64,000 bases of DNA from assembly GCA_001880285.1 (NCBI GenBank), contig CP016269.1, positions 434,001-498,000 of the forward strand, in the 5' to 3' direction. Position numbers and translations under genes: made by a program. How positions within the stretch are numbered: the first letter of the stretch is position 1; each line of letters opens with the position of its first letter. Below the pieces are notes generated by a model. That model was given only the letters and a program-made list of their open reading frames with translations. It did no database searches and had not been told where the DNA came from. Positions 57,620 through 64,000 of this stretch are shown in pieces. This DNA comes from Flavobacteriaceae bacterium UJ101. GTDB taxonomy: Bacteria > Bacteroidota > Bacteroidia > Flavobacteriales > UJ101.

Positions 57620-58270
57620 ATGAATATACAAGATTTAAGCGATTATAGACAAAATTATACAAAAGAAGAACTCTTAGAAGAACACCTTAAAGAATCTCCT
57701 ATAGAGCAATTTCAGAAATGGTTTTACGAAGTAGAAGAAACAGGAGGTATCACAGAAGTGAATGCCATGACTATTTCGACAAACGGTCAAGATGGATTCC
57801 CAAAAAGCAGAATTGTATTGCTTAAAAAAACAACTTGGGAAGGGTTTATCTTTTACACTAACTATTTAAGTGAAAAAGGATTAGCCATAGAAAAAAATCC
57901 TAAAATATGTTTATCTTTCTTTTGGCCTGTTATGGAAAGGCAAGTCATTATAAAAGGAGTAGCAGAAAAATTACCTCAAAATCTTTCCGATGGTTATTTT
58001 GAGCAACGACCACGAGGAAGTCAGTTAGGAGCTTGGGCTTCTCAACAAAGTACTGTTGTACCTAATAAAGCATTTTTAGAAAATAGTTTAAAAGAATTGG
58101 AAGCTCAATACGAAGGTAAAGAAATTCCAAGACCATCTCACTGGGGAGGCTATTTAGTTAAACCCCAATCAGTAGAGTTTTGGCAAGGTCGTCCAAACCG
58201 TATGCATGATCGAATTCGTTATACACTACAAGAAGATTTTTCATGGAAAATTGAACGTCTAGCTCCATAA
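57620..58270 (+). CDS. pdxH: Pyridoxamine/pyridoxine 5'-phosphate oxidase
   Basis: I chose the ATG at 57620 (MNIQDLSDYRQNYTKEELLE), the family-typical start, giving 216 residues. The longer open frame begins inside yqgE. Motifs are EVNAMTISTNGQDGFPKSRIVLLKK, GFIFYTNYLSEKGLAIEKNP, RQVIIKGVAEKL, RPRGSQLGAWASQQS, RPSHWGGYLVKPQSVEFWQGRPNRMHDR and the C-terminal KIERLAP. It is an FMN enzyme making pyridoxal 5'-phosphate. Single-gene unit ended by a hairpin. Confidence 0.97.
   Translation: MNIQDLSDYRQNYTKEELLEEHLKESPIEQFQKWFYEVEETGGITEVNAMTISTNGQDGFPKSRIVLLKKTTWEGFIFYTNYLSEKGLAIEKNPKICLSFFWPVMERQVIIKGVAEKLPQNLSDGYFEQRPRGSQLGAWASQQSTVVPNKAFLENSLKELEAQYEGKEIPRPSHWGGYLVKPQSVEFWQGRPNRMHDRIRYTLQEDFSWKIERLAP
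57650..57657 (-). promoter_or_regulatory. Probable -7 box of yqgE inside pdxH
   Basis: CAAAATTA on plus is TAATTTTG on minus, an exact TAnnTTTG match 53 bp upstream of the yqgE ATG, within the pdxH coding region. Confidence 0.4.
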
Positions 58271-58290
58271 AACAACCTTACATAATATAA

Positions 58291-58317
58291 AAAGCGACTT
58301 TTATTTTAAAGTCGCTT
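58291..58317. terminator. Terminator between convergent pdxH and the lipoprotein gene
   Basis: Arms AAAGCGACTTT (58291-58301) and AAAGTCGCTTT (58308-58317 with the shared A) form an 11-bp stem. The minus strand continues with TTTTTATATT, the plus strand with TTTAC, so it is stronger for the minus-strand gene. Confidence 0.8.
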
Positions 58318-58345
58318 TACAATATCTTAATCTCTAATCTTTAAA

Positions 58346-58942
58346 TTATTTTTTTTGATCTTTTGATAGAAATCGGCCATTATCTATCTCCAGAATCAAT
58401 GTATTTTTCACATTAGGTGTATCGGATAAAGATTGCTCTTCTCCATGAGAAATATAATTAACAACCAGTTGATTTCCCATAGCAGCTAATCCTATATTTT
58501 GAATTCGATCTCCTAAAAAATAAGATTCCAAATGAATTGGTCTACCATTTTTTTCATCTGTTTTGAAAAGTCCCAAATAATTAAAAACACCCGATCCCTG
58601 ATTGGAAAGATGGAAAGGAATTACAAAATAAGGTGATTTTATTGGAAAAACTTTTCTTTGATCTAAAAAAACTTTACCTCTTTCCATATCATTGTAATAT
58701 GAAAAAGTGGAAATAGTATCTACAGGATTAATAGAAGCTAAAATAATAGTAACGCTATCAGTTTCAGGGATTTTAAACTCCATACCCTCTAGTTTTAAAT
58801 CCTTAATTAATGCTACTTTAGGATCAACCACCACCGTTTTCTCAACCTCTTTTTCATTAATTTTTTCTTCTGTTTTGTTTTGTTTACAATTCACCAAAGC
58901 AAAAACAAATAGACAACTTATAATAATATTTTTTCTTAACAT
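58346..58942 (-). CDS. Hypothetical lipoprotein
   Basis: 198 residues with a lipobox FALVNC (Cys19), a Lys/Glu-rich linker (QNKTEEKINEKEVEKTV) and a beta-rich body (about 45-190: GMEFKIPETDSVTIILASIN, FLDQRKVFPIKSPYFVIPFHLSNQGSG). I do not recognise a family. The basic-acidic linker without an Asp cluster does not clearly signal surface export. It starts 3 bp after the stop of the GlgE-like GH13 gene, so the two are surely co-transcribed. Confidence 0.75.
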   Translation of the reverse strand: MLRKNIIISCLFVFALVNCKQNKTEEKINEKEVEKTVVVDPKVALIKDLKLEGMEFKIPETDSVTIILASINPVDTISTFSYYNDMERGKVFLDQRKVFPIKSPYFVIPFHLSNQGSGVFNYLGLFKTDEKNGRPIHLESYFLGDRIQNIGLAAMGNQLVVNYISHGEEQSLSDTPNVKNTLILEIDNGRFLSKDQKK

Positions 58943-58945
58943 CTT

Positions 58946-60928
58946 TTATCCTAAATATTTATCTAATTCAAAAACCATCACTTGCCCTGGTGCTAAATCA
59001 GCTGAAATCCAGTGATCTACAAAAGAAAATGTTCTTTCTGTAAGGTACTCTTTATATTGATTATGAAAAGTACCCTCTATTTTTAAATAGAACTTCTCCC
59101 AATGGTGATAATTAATATTGGCTACAACCAAAATACTTTTCCATGGATGATACGTATCAAAACGTTCAAAAGCAATTACATTTCCAAATACATTTTCAGG
59201 ATATAAAATTCGAATAGAATTTTCATCTCCATTGGCAACCATTTCAAAGTATTTTTGGCGCAAAGCAGCAATTTTTTTGATAAAAGGAATCATTGTTTCT
59301 TCTCGATTCCAATTGTAAGCATTCTTATAAAACAATCCCAATCGTTGATCACTATAATGGGCTGTTTCTTCTTCTGTAAAATTCAATCCTGTATTAATTG
59401 GATAGTCTTCGTATAACTCAAAACCACTATGAATAAAAGGAATACAACTAGGTAAAAAATTATTAATGGTCCAAATTTGTTTAGAATGCATTTGCCCTCC
59501 ACGTTGAATAGCTCTTGGTGTATTATGTGTTTCAGGTGTTCCAAAAAAAGGTAATCCAATATTTTCACTTGATTTTTGAATAACATTTCGAATACCTCCT
59601 TTTTCTTTTCCTGTTGTTCTCCACTCAAAACCTAATGTACCGTTATATCCTGCCTCTCTACTACTCCATTCAATTTCAAAATTTTCCTCTAAAAAAGCAA
59701 AATCTCCATCAACATCTCGTGCTTTCTTAATTACCTCTGCCATTAAAGATTTTGGTAAAGCATGTCCCATATCCATCATCACTCCATCAATTCCAAATTT
59801 TACTTGATAATTAGGAATAACTCCTCCAATCTTATTCCATAAAGCTCGATTTACATGCTTTTCTTGTGCTAATTGTGGATCGTAATAACGAATAGTATTA
59901 TATGCAATATAATTATAATCATTAGTCGAAATATCTATAGGATAATCATACATTCTTAAATACGTCACATCAGACCAAGCTGGTTGAATATCATCAGGCG
60001 GCCAGTCAGCAAAAGCTCCAGGAATTACAAGTTCCCCTTCTTCTGTCTTCGCAACATACTTTCCCTTTACCATTTTTATTTGTTCTGGTTTCGGAGGTGA
60101 TTTAAATAAACTTCTATATTCTACACTTGGTGCAAAATGAAACCCTCCTCCTTCTGGAATTTTCTTTATTTCATTCAATTCATGTTCTGGAAATTCTGGT
60201 GAATGGTATTCCTCTATTCTTGAACGATCTATCCAATAAAACCATTCTGGATTGGTTTTCACCCAATCTCCACTTAGCGATGAAGTACGTAAAACAAACT
60301 CTAATACAACACGAATTCCCATAATATGTGCTGCTTCAACAAAAGCCTTAAATTGCTCTTCTACATCAAAAGGAATACAAGTTTCTGCTAAACTCTCATC
60401 AATATTATATTGATTTTTAATAGCATATGGTGATCCTAAATCTCCCTTATTACCATCTTTCCCAATTGATGTTATGGGCAAACAATGAATAACATTTACT
60501 CCTAATTGTTTAATATAAGGTAACATGGCAATACATTTCAAAAAAGTACCCGTCTCACGAAAAAGACCTTCTACATCCATTGTAATATCCTTTTTATTAG
60601 CTCCAACATGACCATCTTGATCATGATCATAAGCAGCTGTTAAACGTGGATAAATATTATAAATAGAAGAAGTATAAGTCCAATCTCCCCCAATTCCTGC
60701 ATGTGAATTGTGTATAGACGATAATGATCTTGAATAATTCTTTGTTTGATCTGCCTGGTTTAAGATATTTTCAATAACCTCTTCATAATAGGTATTAAAA
60801 TTTACCTTTACAGGATAAGAAGGTTCATCTCTTAACATCCAAAGTGAGGGAATGTAATAATCTTTATTTGTCTTTTTTAGGTTCTTTTTAAAATGCTTAT
60901 GAAGTTTTTTTAATATAGAATCTTTCAT
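58946..60928 (-). CDS. Cytosolic GH13 alpha-amylase family enzyme, GlgE-like motifs
   Basis: 660 residues, no signal peptide. The GH13 TIM barrel shows in GVNVIHCLPITSIG (143-156), GIRVVLEFVLRTSS, the nucleophile region GIDGVMMDMGHALP (Asp386) and FAFLEENFE (acid/base probably Glu415). In region IV, where most GH13 enzymes have NHD, this protein reads FFGTPETHNTPRA (TPE at 464-466), which lines up with the TPD of GlgE maltosyltransferases. The DxxHxxP pattern after the nucleophile and the PEWFYW motif are also GlgE-like. GlgE uses maltose-1-phosphate, but I see no maltose-1-phosphate-making genes nearby, so the substrate is open. It is divergent from the SusA-like gene and co-transcribed with the lipoprotein gene. 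Confidence 0.8.
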   Translation of the reverse strand: MKDSILKKLHKHFKKNLKKTNKDYYIPSLWMLRDEPSYPVKVNFNTYYEEVIENILNQADQTKNYSRSLSSIHNSHAGIGGDWTYTSSIYNIYPRLTAAYDHDQDGHVGANKKDITMDVEGLFRETGTFLKCIAMLPYIKQLGVNVIHCLPITSIGKDGNKGDLGSPYAIKNQYNIDESLAETCIPFDVEEQFKAFVEAAHIMGIRVVLEFVLRTSSLSGDWVKTNPEWFYWIDRSRIEEYHSPEFPEHELNEIKKIPEGGGFHFAPSVEYRSLFKSPPKPEQIKMVKGKYVAKTEEGELVIPGAFADWPPDDIQPAWSDVTYLRMYDYPIDISTNDYNYIAYNTIRYYDPQLAQEKHVNRALWNKIGGVIPNYQVKFGIDGVMMDMGHALPKSLMAEVIKKARDVDGDFAFLEENFEIEWSSREAGYNGTLGFEWRTTGKEKGGIRNVIQKSSENIGLPFFGTPETHNTPRAIQRGGQMHSKQIWTINNFLPSCIPFIHSGFELYEDYPINTGLNFTEEETAHYSDQRLGLFYKNAYNWNREETMIPFIKKIAALRQKYFEMVANGDENSIRILYPENVFGNVIAFERFDTYHPWKSILVVANINYHHWEKFYLKIEGTFHNQYKEYLTERTFSFVDHWISADLAPGQVMVFELDKYLG

Positions 60929-60955
60929 TGTTATATACCTACTTTATTTACCTAT

Positions 60956-60963
60956 CAAAGGTA
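60956..60963 (-). promoter_or_regulatory. Probable -7 box of the GlgE-like GH13 gene
   Basis: CAAAGGTA on plus is TACCTTTG on minus, an exact TAnnTTTG match 28 bp before the ATG at 60928. Confidence 0.5.
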
Positions 60964-61032
60964 ATGAAAACTTTAATAAATTGGACTATGAACCTTATCA
61001 TAAATACAATAAAAATAGCTGTAGAAGCCATT

Positions 61033-61040
61033 TATTTTTG
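61033..61040 (+). promoter_or_regulatory. Possible -7 box of the SusA-like GH13 gene
   Basis: TATTTTTG matches TAnnTTTG 28 bp before the ATG at 61069. It supports using that start rather than the upstream in-frame ATGs from 60928 on. Confidence 0.45.
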
Positions 61041-61068
61041 TATTTTGGCTCCTTCAAAACTACCTATA

Positions 61069-62895
61069 ATGAAAAAAATATTGAACATCTTCTTATTTTT
61101 TATATATACACTCTCTTTTTCACAACAAATTGAATGGGTCAAACCTCCTCATTGGTTTACTGATATGAAATACAATCAAATTGAAGTAATTGTAAAAGGG
61201 AAAAATATTGCCCATGCTCAATTTCATATAAAAGAACGAGATATTCATTTAAAAAAAGTAAGTCATGAACAAAATCTCAATTATGTATATTTAACGTTAG
61301 AGTTAGAAAAAGCAAAAGCAGGTGTTTTTGATATACAGTACATATTGGAAGGTAAAAAATATACTTTCCCGTATGAAATAAAGCCAAAAAAAAAGCATTC
61401 TAATGGAATCCAAGGTTTAAACCCTTCCGATTTAATTTACTTAATCACTCCAGATCGTTTTTCAAATGGAGATGAAAATAACGATGCTTTTACTGATATG
61501 GAAGAAAAAACCATACATCGTGATAGTATCGTCATGCGTCATGGTGGCGATATTCAAGGGGTCATTAATCATTTAGATTATATAAAAGATTTAGGTGTTA
61601 CAGCTACTTGGTTAAATCCAATTGAAGAAAACAATCAAGACTTTCAATCTTATCATGGTTATGGGATCACGGATTTCTTCTTAATAGATAAGCGATTGGG
61701 GACTATGGAAGAATACCGTGAATATGTGACCAAAAGTCATAAAAAAGGATTGAAGGTCGTAAAAGATGTTGTATACAATCATCCCGGCAAAGGACATTGG
61801 GCTGCTTTAGAAGTTCCCGATCCTTCTTGGTTTAATGATCAAATCACAACCAATTATCGGGTAACCGCAAAATTTGATCCTTATGCGGCACAATATGATC
61901 AAAACAAAGTAAGTAATGGTTGGTTTGATATTCCAGGTATGCCCGATTTTAATCAAAATAATCCACATGTAGCAAATTATTTAACACAATATTCCTTATG
62001 GTGGATTGAAGAATTTGGAATTGACGCCTACCGTGTGGACACTTTTGCTTACCCGAACCAAGACTTTATGTGGAAAATGATGAACATCATACAACACGAA
62101 TACCCTAATTTCACCATCTTTGGAGAAGTTTGGGCTACAGGAGAAGCTACTCAGGCCTATTATTCCAAAAATAGAAAAGGTACACAGGAATACATTAAAA
62201 CCGTAGGAATGACTGATTTTGAATTACAATATGCTATGATGGATACTTGTAATGAAGAGTTTGGTTGGAATACTGGAATTTCTAAAATTTATTACACCCT
62301 TTCTTGGGATTGGCTTTACGATGAACCGATGAAAAATGTTGTCTTCATGGGGAATCATGATATTGAACGCTTTCACCATTCCATTAAAAAAGATATAGAT
62401 TGTAATAAAATGATGACAGCTTTCACCCTTACAACTCGTGGAATTCCTCAACTATATTATGGAGATGAAATTTTATTTGATTACTCAGGACATCATGGTG
62501 AAATACGAGCTGATTTCCCTGGTGGATGGAAAAACGACCCTCAAGACAAATCTAAAGAAACAGGAAGAACATCCGAAGAAAACGCCTATTTTAATTATCT
62601 TAAAACTTTAGCACATTGGCGCAAAAATAATCCTGAAATAGCTAATGGAAAATTAGTTCAATTCATTCCTGAAGACTATGTATATGTTTATTTTAGAATA
62701 AGTAAAACAGGCAAAACAATTATGGTCGCTATTAATTCTCACAAAGAAGATTCTAAAAAGGTTAATACACAACGATTTAAAGAAATTCTCTCTAAATTTA
62801 AAACAGGAACAGATGTTACCACTCATAAAGCCTTTGATATAAGCAATGAAATTATAATATCACCTAAAACAGCTTTGGTTTTGGAACTGGAATAA
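61069..62895 (+). CDS. Exported GH13 alpha-amylase/neopullulanase, SusA-like
   Basis: I chose the ATG at 61069, which starts a clear signal peptide (MKKILNIFLFFIYTLSFSQQ); 608 residues. Upstream in-frame ATGs give a long unconserved tail. An N-terminal Ig-like domain of the cyclomaltodextrinase type (about 20-105) precedes the GH13 catalytic domain: GVTATWLNPI, DVVYNHPGKGHW, GIDAYRVDTFAYP (nucleophile Asp324), FTIFGEVW (acid/base Glu353) and FMGNHDIERF (Asp431), with a C-terminal beta-domain from about 520. It would hydrolyse starch or maltodextrin, in the periplasm if not further exported. It is followed by a methyltransferase gene after 21 bp and is divergent from the cytosolic GH13 gene. 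Confidence 0.92.
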   Translation: MKKILNIFLFFIYTLSFSQQIEWVKPPHWFTDMKYNQIEVIVKGKNIAHAQFHIKERDIHLKKVSHEQNLNYVYLTLELEKAKAGVFDIQYILEGKKYTFPYEIKPKKKHSNGIQGLNPSDLIYLITPDRFSNGDENNDAFTDMEEKTIHRDSIVMRHGGDIQGVINHLDYIKDLGVTATWLNPIEENNQDFQSYHGYGITDFFLIDKRLGTMEEYREYVTKSHKKGLKVVKDVVYNHPGKGHWAALEVPDPSWFNDQITTNYRVTAKFDPYAAQYDQNKVSNGWFDIPGMPDFNQNNPHVANYLTQYSLWWIEEFGIDAYRVDTFAYPNQDFMWKMMNIIQHEYPNFTIFGEVWATGEATQAYYSKNRKGTQEYIKTVGMTDFELQYAMMDTCNEEFGWNTGISKIYYTLSWDWLYDEPMKNVVFMGNHDIERFHHSIKKDIDCNKMMTAFTLTTRGIPQLYYGDEILFDYSGHHGEIRADFPGGWKNDPQDKSKETGRTSEENAYFNYLKTLAHWRKNNPEIANGKLVQFIPEDYVYVYFRISKTGKTIMVAINSHKEDSKKVNTQRFKEILSKFKTGTDVTTHKAFDISNEIIISPKTALVLELE

Positions 62896-62916
62896 TTTAA
62901 CTTACTCAAAAAACTC

Positions 62917-63486
62917 ATGAAAGTACAAGATAGTGGTATGCCAGAAGAAAATTTATGGAACAGTTTCTTCGATATCCCCTCTATTTTATCAAAAATGGAA
63001 ATTACTATTCAAATACAAAATTTAGTTGAAATAGGATCGGGATATGGTACTTTTACTATACCAACAGCCAATATTATATCTGGAGATTTATATGCTTTCG
63101 ATATTGAATCTGAAATGTTAACTTATGTAAAAGAGAAACAACATTTTCACAATCTTTCCAACATTATTTTAGAAAAGCGTGATATTTTGACAGAAACTAC
63201 AGGTTTAAAAAATAATTCTATTGATTATTTTATGCTATTCAATATTCTTCATAATAATAAACCTACTCAATTTTTAGAAGAAGCTTATCGAATTTTAAAA
63301 CCTGGTGGAAAAATAGGAATCATTCATTGGAGAAAAGATATAGAAACACCTCGAGGTCCTGAATTAAGTATTCGTCCTACTCCTGAACAAATTATTAAAA
63401 TAGTTGATTTAGAAAAATTTACTCTTCATAAAAAACCTTTTTTATTAAAACCTTATCACTATGGACTAATATTAATAAAGAAATAA
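62917..63486 (+). CDS. Class I SAM-dependent methyltransferase
   Basis: 189 residues with a Rossmann-type SAM fold: motif I LVEIGSGYGTFTIPTA (about 34-49), acidic motif II LYAFDIESEML, motif IV SIDYFMLFNILHN and the post-motif EEAYRILKPGGKIGIIHW, as in Methyltransf_11/31 families. There is no signal peptide. The substrate is not readable. It lies 21 bp after the SusA-like gene and is probably co-transcribed with it, although a functional link is not obvious. Confidence 0.88.
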   Translation: MKVQDSGMPEENLWNSFFDIPSILSKMEITIQIQNLVEIGSGYGTFTIPTANIISGDLYAFDIESEMLTYVKEKQHFHNLSNIILEKRDILTETTGLKNNSIDYFMLFNILHNNKPTQFLEEAYRILKPGGKIGIIHWRKDIETPRGPELSIRPTPEQIIKIVDLEKFTLHKKPFLLKPYHYGLILIKK

Positions 63487-63609
63487 TCTAATTATTCATT
63501 CACTTTATTCAATTAAAAATTATAACAAACTCTTTAAACTTTTATGAATATTTCTTCTTTTACTTGATTTTCGATAAGAACTTAATTACATTAGCCATTT
63601 ATCGGAACA

Positions 63610-64000
63610 ATGAAAGACATTTTACATCATTTATACCAACATAATACACTCTCTAAAGCGCAAGCAAAGAGTATATTAATTGATTTAGCACAAGGGAAAT
63701 TCAATGATTTTCAAATTGCCTCATTTATGACTGTTTTTAATATGAGGACGATTACACTAGCAGAATTACAAGGTTTCAGAGAGGCTTTATTAGAATTGTG
63801 TCTTTCTATTGATCTATCAGAGTTTAATACATTAGACTTATGCGGAACAGGTGGTGATGGCAAAGATACTTTTAACATATCAACCTTAACCTCTTTTATT
63901 GTGGCAGGTGCAGGTGAAAAAGTAGCTAAACATGGAAACTATGGCGTATCATCTGTTTCAGGATCATCCAACATGTTAGAGCATTTTGGGTTCCAATTTT
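63610..64000 (+). CDS. trpD: Anthranilate phosphoribosyltransferase (partial; runs off the right edge)
   Basis: From the ATG at 63610 the frame stays open to the end of the window (130 residues seen). The N-terminal helical domain (ILHHLYQHNTLSKAQAKSIL, LAQGKFNDFQIASFMTVF) is followed by the substrate motif LDLCGTGGDGKDTFNISTLT and VAKHGNYGVSSVSGSSNML, which are the phosphoribosyl-diphosphate and anthranilate binding signatures of TrpD. It catalyses the second step of tryptophan synthesis. No trpE or trpG precedes it here. The 123-bp gap after the methyltransferase gene shows no clear -7 box. Confidence 0.95.
   Translation, partial: MKDILHHLYQHNTLSKAQAKSILIDLAQGKFNDFQIASFMTVFNMRTITLAELQGFREALLELCLSIDLSEFNTLDLCGTGGDGKDTFNISTLTSFIVAGAGEKVAKHGNYGVSSVSGSSNMLEHFGFQF

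Noticed and set aside
60928-61068. N-terminal extension of the SusA-like protein from an ATG at 60928
   Set aside because: The extension has no homology and hides the signal peptide that starts at 61069. A -7 box lies just before that ATG.
1-64000. CRISPR arrays, insertion sequences, tRNA or rRNA genes
   Set aside because: No spaced repeat array, transposase frame, terminal repeat pair or RNA gene signature was seen on either strand.

Overview
The window is strongly AT-rich, with A-rich leaders, TAnnTTTG-type -7 boxes, SusC/SusD proteins, lipoproteins with Asp-rich export signals, and type IX secretion (T9SS) C-terminal sorting domains. Together these point to a marine Flavobacteriaceae (Bacteroidota). 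Genus and species cannot be read from the sequence. No rRNA, tRNA, insertion sequence or CRISPR array was seen.

Region 1 (1-31957, all minus strand) is one large polysaccharide utilization locus (PUL), best explained as a laminarin (beta-1,3-glucan with beta-1,6 branches) system. In transcription order it holds SusC, SusD, a PKD-GH16 lipoprotein, a sugar-porter transporter, a PKD/glycan-binding lipoprotein, and two tandem membrane-spanning sensor-regulators. Next comes an operon of a GH-like domain fused to a predicted outer-membrane beta-barrel, two multi-module glycan-binding lipoproteins and a second GH16. After that lie a large cytosolic phosphorylase resembling GH149 and an operon of GH17, GH30 and a GPH transporter fused to a second GH17 domain, which runs off the left edge. 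No GH3 beta-glucosidase is present. The proposed flow is: surface GH16 cutting and binding proteins, SusCD uptake, periplasmic GH17/GH30/barrel-linked hydrolase, inner-membrane transport, then cytosolic GH17 trimming and phosphorolysis to glucose-1-phosphate. A 37-bp palindrome built from TACCACAACAT repeats lies between the regulators and the barrel-fusion operon and is a candidate operator.

Region 2 (32335-55531) is mostly core genome: dapD (+), typA (-), a GNAT acetyltransferase remnant made by an internal deletion, two tandem T9SS-exported M4 metallopeptidases, a small lipoprotein, sucB and sucA (2-oxoglutarate dehydrogenase), a T9SS subtilisin-like protease, a beta-helix protein and uvrC.

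Region 3 (55746-64000) holds a START-like protein, a class IV aminotransferase, yqgE, pdxH, a lipoprotein, and two divergent GH13 enzymes. One GH13 is cytosolic and resembles GlgE; the other is exported and resembles SusA. A methyltransferase and the start of trpD close the window.

The least ordinary parts are the transporter-GH17 fusion, the hydrolase-barrel fusion, the operator cluster, the matched upstream elements of the phosphorylase and GH17 genes, the deleted acetyltransferase, and the interlocked yqgE/pdxH promoters.
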